Part shown: positions 63,701-64,000 of the stretch, in pieces
Layout of the letters: each line of letters starts with the position of its first letter
Numbering within the stretch: the stretch's first letter is position 1
From: UBA2402 sp044371005
GTDB taxonomy: Bacteria > Planctomycetota > Phycisphaerae > Phycisphaerales > UBA1924
Reading direction: 5' to 3'
NCBI GenBank assembly: GCA_044371005.1
Contig: JBILUL010000004.1
Coordinates: 16,032-80,031, forward strand
Length of the DNA stretch: 64,000 nucleotides
Notes under the pieces: model-generated
Databases searched by the model: none
The model's input: only the letters and a program-made list of their open reading frames with translations
What the model was told of the DNA's origin: nothing
Position numbers and translations under genes: made by a program

Positions 63701-64000
63701 AGATAGTCGGCGAGGCCGCATCTTCGAGTACGATGTCTTCAGCAACCTGACGGGCGTCTACGCACGCAACTCCGATGGCACTGCCGGGTTGATTCTGGCG
63801 AGGTTTACGTACGATGCCTCGGGCCATCGGTCGAGTGCTACGTACAACGCGAACGTGCTCAACGGCACGGACCCGGCTGACAGCACGCTGGCCAACGACT
63901 TCACGGACCTGTACATCTACGACGCGCAGTGGCGCGTTCGCGCGGTGCTGCGGCGTGAGGCCGGCGAGATCGATGACCCGAATGTGACGACCTGGGTGCG
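57786..64000 (+). CDS. Giant secreted YD-repeat / Rhs-like protein (partial, 3' end off window)
   Basis: At least 2071 codons are open in one frame to the right edge. A signal peptide (FCRALFVSGLCASGAAAQ) starts the protein. YD-type motifs recur, such as YTYEYGT, ARYGYDAQGRINRVES, FEYDSIGRLSKQAHSDGT, YFYDDQGRLEAIANP, YWYDAQGRVRLVHG, FEYDVFSNLTGVYARNSDGT and LYIYDAQWRVRAVLRRE. The last pair resembles the start of an Rhs core. Polyglycine runs of 5-8 residues interrupt the repeats from about residue 906 on. Rhs/YD shells encapsulate toxins or act as adhesins; whether a toxin tip is present lies outside the window. The start has GGGGA about 8 nt upstream. Confidence 0.85.
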   Translation, partial: MRSRSLVVSFCRALFVSGLCASGAAAQPILELDDAVLDRGVVKAQAFDHPAQPVVMPRLARGTFIDGTVREPWLFGPQLAANAADPAALGDAYFATVRLATGQFTPTSIDLALACPGPAWPIARSRAALEGEANSVHGPGWYQDSHPQVVYEDDPRSAFDHVTLIYGGDRFAQFVRVVNKFGVASEVFRGVNGAAGAVVRGSVTASLPGVIKQRTFETWTYFDALGHAAVFFGADAIIEGNALDQGHHAAWQLWKVTDASGYTSHSGTVVGSANAAENPIAAIVSGFDARGRLLAATDSAGRTYTYEYGTVGGVGGGEFERLTSVRVQHALHGPAAVARVDYAYGTASDPAGTVAPGVLKSITVVTPTSASPTLAEPSQSQRTNVTRITHYRTWTRQSPAAIDGLSRGPDHSIRMVIGPEGVRRAGAALCASGTDAQLAPFASARYGYDAQGRINRVESEGLNQRRVHLEYATPQVPVGTGNGYDRVWAMRTTASIYVPPSQLPPESVNPAGLLRAQVSYFDETGQRLSSVVIGAPQSSAPGQPRHWATSIERDTRGRVVRIGTPASIAAFDVQNGTFTTKDGPVLIFERISTQQSPELEGFIFRERHATTRNGQGDLDGRVQYASLVPIGVPQTPNASPRRDLLGAYSIYRPLIISTTHYPHASSIDQQGVTTQYTYHQPQASTPSNQLALSLEWVQVTYPAISLSQHGSGEPTFGAVAMLPNGAVTYVRARGDAHAPLLARSYLLPGNGGNTQIPTGKLAAVHEDVGGQVAGWDLPPIPDGFPEGNAHPHPRTTAFEYDSIGRLSKQAHSDGTAIIAAYTALADGRLVTIAAQQARGSSSGAAGELVSPAHMNVTNLAGGMEMEGAIAFGPRLPGWGQLSSVGNANLSAWIDREATDPLHCLAGGGGGGGGAPEGSQIRKARTNLFDSSGTRLVQSRVYHTMPDLAQGDDAEGKADRNFDPTDVAFDAMGRVSRTTDPSRTVDRVVYDQLDRPLRVYRGVEGSNEHLIGELEYDDGLAGGNGLLTRSTQHVDSTGTPPRVVRYFYDDQGRLEAIANPVPPHVVVQRDNLDRAIVTGIFGGSQEGFLASRSTFEQPMLPHVSRRGVRVEFFDALGQLYHRDDTMGSGLAASEAGSLPPTTTLPTDYWYDAQGRVRLVHGSSTNRYAYDDLCGCGSSMQWTCIVPALRGGLGSFPYSAAMELQSDDVVLSMVETLRDPTSGRVRATSNLVPLPRVDRTGGGGGGGCGVNGHPDLLGQGPEGQVAVSYGGACGLRADTRVFAEDAAGRRIGEMRIGDTRRGFGEPAGGGGVETLLFSPEAFLPPSLNGGRISSPVAPATAQGIFTSFNNLGEPEVVENERGDVTITSLDDAGRLDSILEKLGGSMPSGTHGLCEAPSPIDGQNGGSDDDGDQTHYEYDRNRLREICAGLACNNRDPGGGGGGEGEDAGKSLRIEYPDTLPGSGGGGVEPICAGNSCIADPANDNNLPKRQVLPGSWLPGMQAPLPGDWVDLRHNLAGELIGRRDSSGTIAMIDRDAGGRGVRMRFDYPAGSPAVLPDATGLPGVDASVRSIGVTLDDGGLTTGTWMETVLGNGAGGGGGAGTVFASTSIERDAWGQIMRYTSIPTMPVLGGAGGGGGGGVGLPAIAAGLAASLGTQYHREWVDGTGVDGGGGGAGGAGGGAWRGSRLTGMTLPGSPSMPGGAAGVPDVVFGLDGRPMASPAMGTIGSYTGMVGMIAFPPDGLSGVEGGIGPKPLIEYDNDGIAWPNEVGMVQAGYEKEQFRPMGMAVIPAPPIEQSTGLNQFGESTIDRWHEMCASVDCGPAQQDAANAPHDERVADPPPQDVCACGIYTEDNYDPAESKKQEIICSGLVQTKVGPDAGTYTSGNIEPPDLRRVTQYSILGTNISSYKDLRSDDQGHTFEPFAQWTRSHTSGNQAYAGLDLQALQEGGTTTVAVHPRYDTRGNLRDEGTSQFADSRRGRIFEYDVFSNLTGVYARNSDGTAGLILARFTYDASGHRSSATYNANVLNGTDPADSTLANDFTDLYIYDAQWRVRAVLRREAGEIDDPNVTTWV
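60501..62825 (+). repeat. Polyglycine-coding G-rich tracts in the YD-repeat gene
   Basis: Runs of Gly codons occur at 60501-60524 (8 Gly), 61500-61520 (7), 62091-62108 (6), about 62168-62182, 62565-62582, 62679-62699 (7) and 62787-62822 (interrupted by Ala). Most codons are GGT or GGG, so the plus strand is strongly G-rich and prone to slippage or quadruplex formation. Confidence 0.75.

Overview
The window is a GC-rich, densely coded bacterial chromosome segment. I see no insertion sequence, phage, CRISPR array, rRNA or convincing tRNA. The best guess for the source is a planctomycete of the Phycisphaerae. This is an inference. It rests on a dockerin-like C-terminus built on CPADFNQDGG and GADIEAFF repeats, a giant secreted YD-repeat protein, planctomycete-style FTLVE pilins, a class III fructose-bisphosphatase and a fused cbb3 oxidase subunit I/II.

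Region 1 (1-29.7 kb) is mostly housekeeping genes. From the left: a CHASE4 hybrid histidine kinase that runs off the edge, an OPT transporter, a GmhA-type isomerase, an unknown secreted protein and deoxyribose-phosphate aldolase (all minus strand). Plus-strand genes follow: PutA-type proline catabolism, class III FBPase, TyrRS with a terminator over its stop codon, a glutamine amidotransferase, an HhH-GPD glycosylase, a PD40 propeller protein, two unknown genes and a PQQ-type sugar dehydrogenase with a dockerin-like tail. Then come a DinG-like helicase divergent from RidA across a run of five G-tracts, YceH, an MBL-fold hydrolase, a TPR lipoprotein, a TlpA-like thioredoxin, an M48 lipoprotein protease and UbiE/MenG.

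Region 2 (30.0-41.1 kb) begins with a B12-binding-fold protein that lacks the cobalamin histidine. A type IV pilus / type II secretion-like assembly operon follows: PilZ, a PilB/GspE ATPase, PilC/GspF, a major pilin, three minor pseudopilins, a PilX-like protein, a secreted right-handed beta-helix protein, a PilM-PilN fusion, PilO and PilP/GspC-like. No secretin or prepilin peptidase lies in the window.

Region 3 (41.1-50.6 kb) is a complete cbb3 oxidase locus on the minus strand: ccoNO (fused), ccoQ, ccoP (one haem), then ccoG, fixH, a TauE/SafE-like protein, ccoI and a 45-residue ccoS. A divergent Rrf2 regulator with three cysteines is the obvious candidate controller.

Region 4 (50.9-57.3 kb) is the most unusual. 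It holds a stand-alone SWIM zinc-finger protein, a PilT-like ATPase, a membrane-anchored GspE-like protein whose Walker A lysine is arginine, and a CvpA-like membrane protein with a large extracytoplasmic domain. A perfect 22-bp palindrome lies in the last gene's leader. These may form a motor or envelope module not described under a standard name. Region 5 (57.8-64 kb) is the first 2071 codons of a giant secreted YD-repeat/Rhs-like protein with many polyglycine runs; its 3' end is outside the window.
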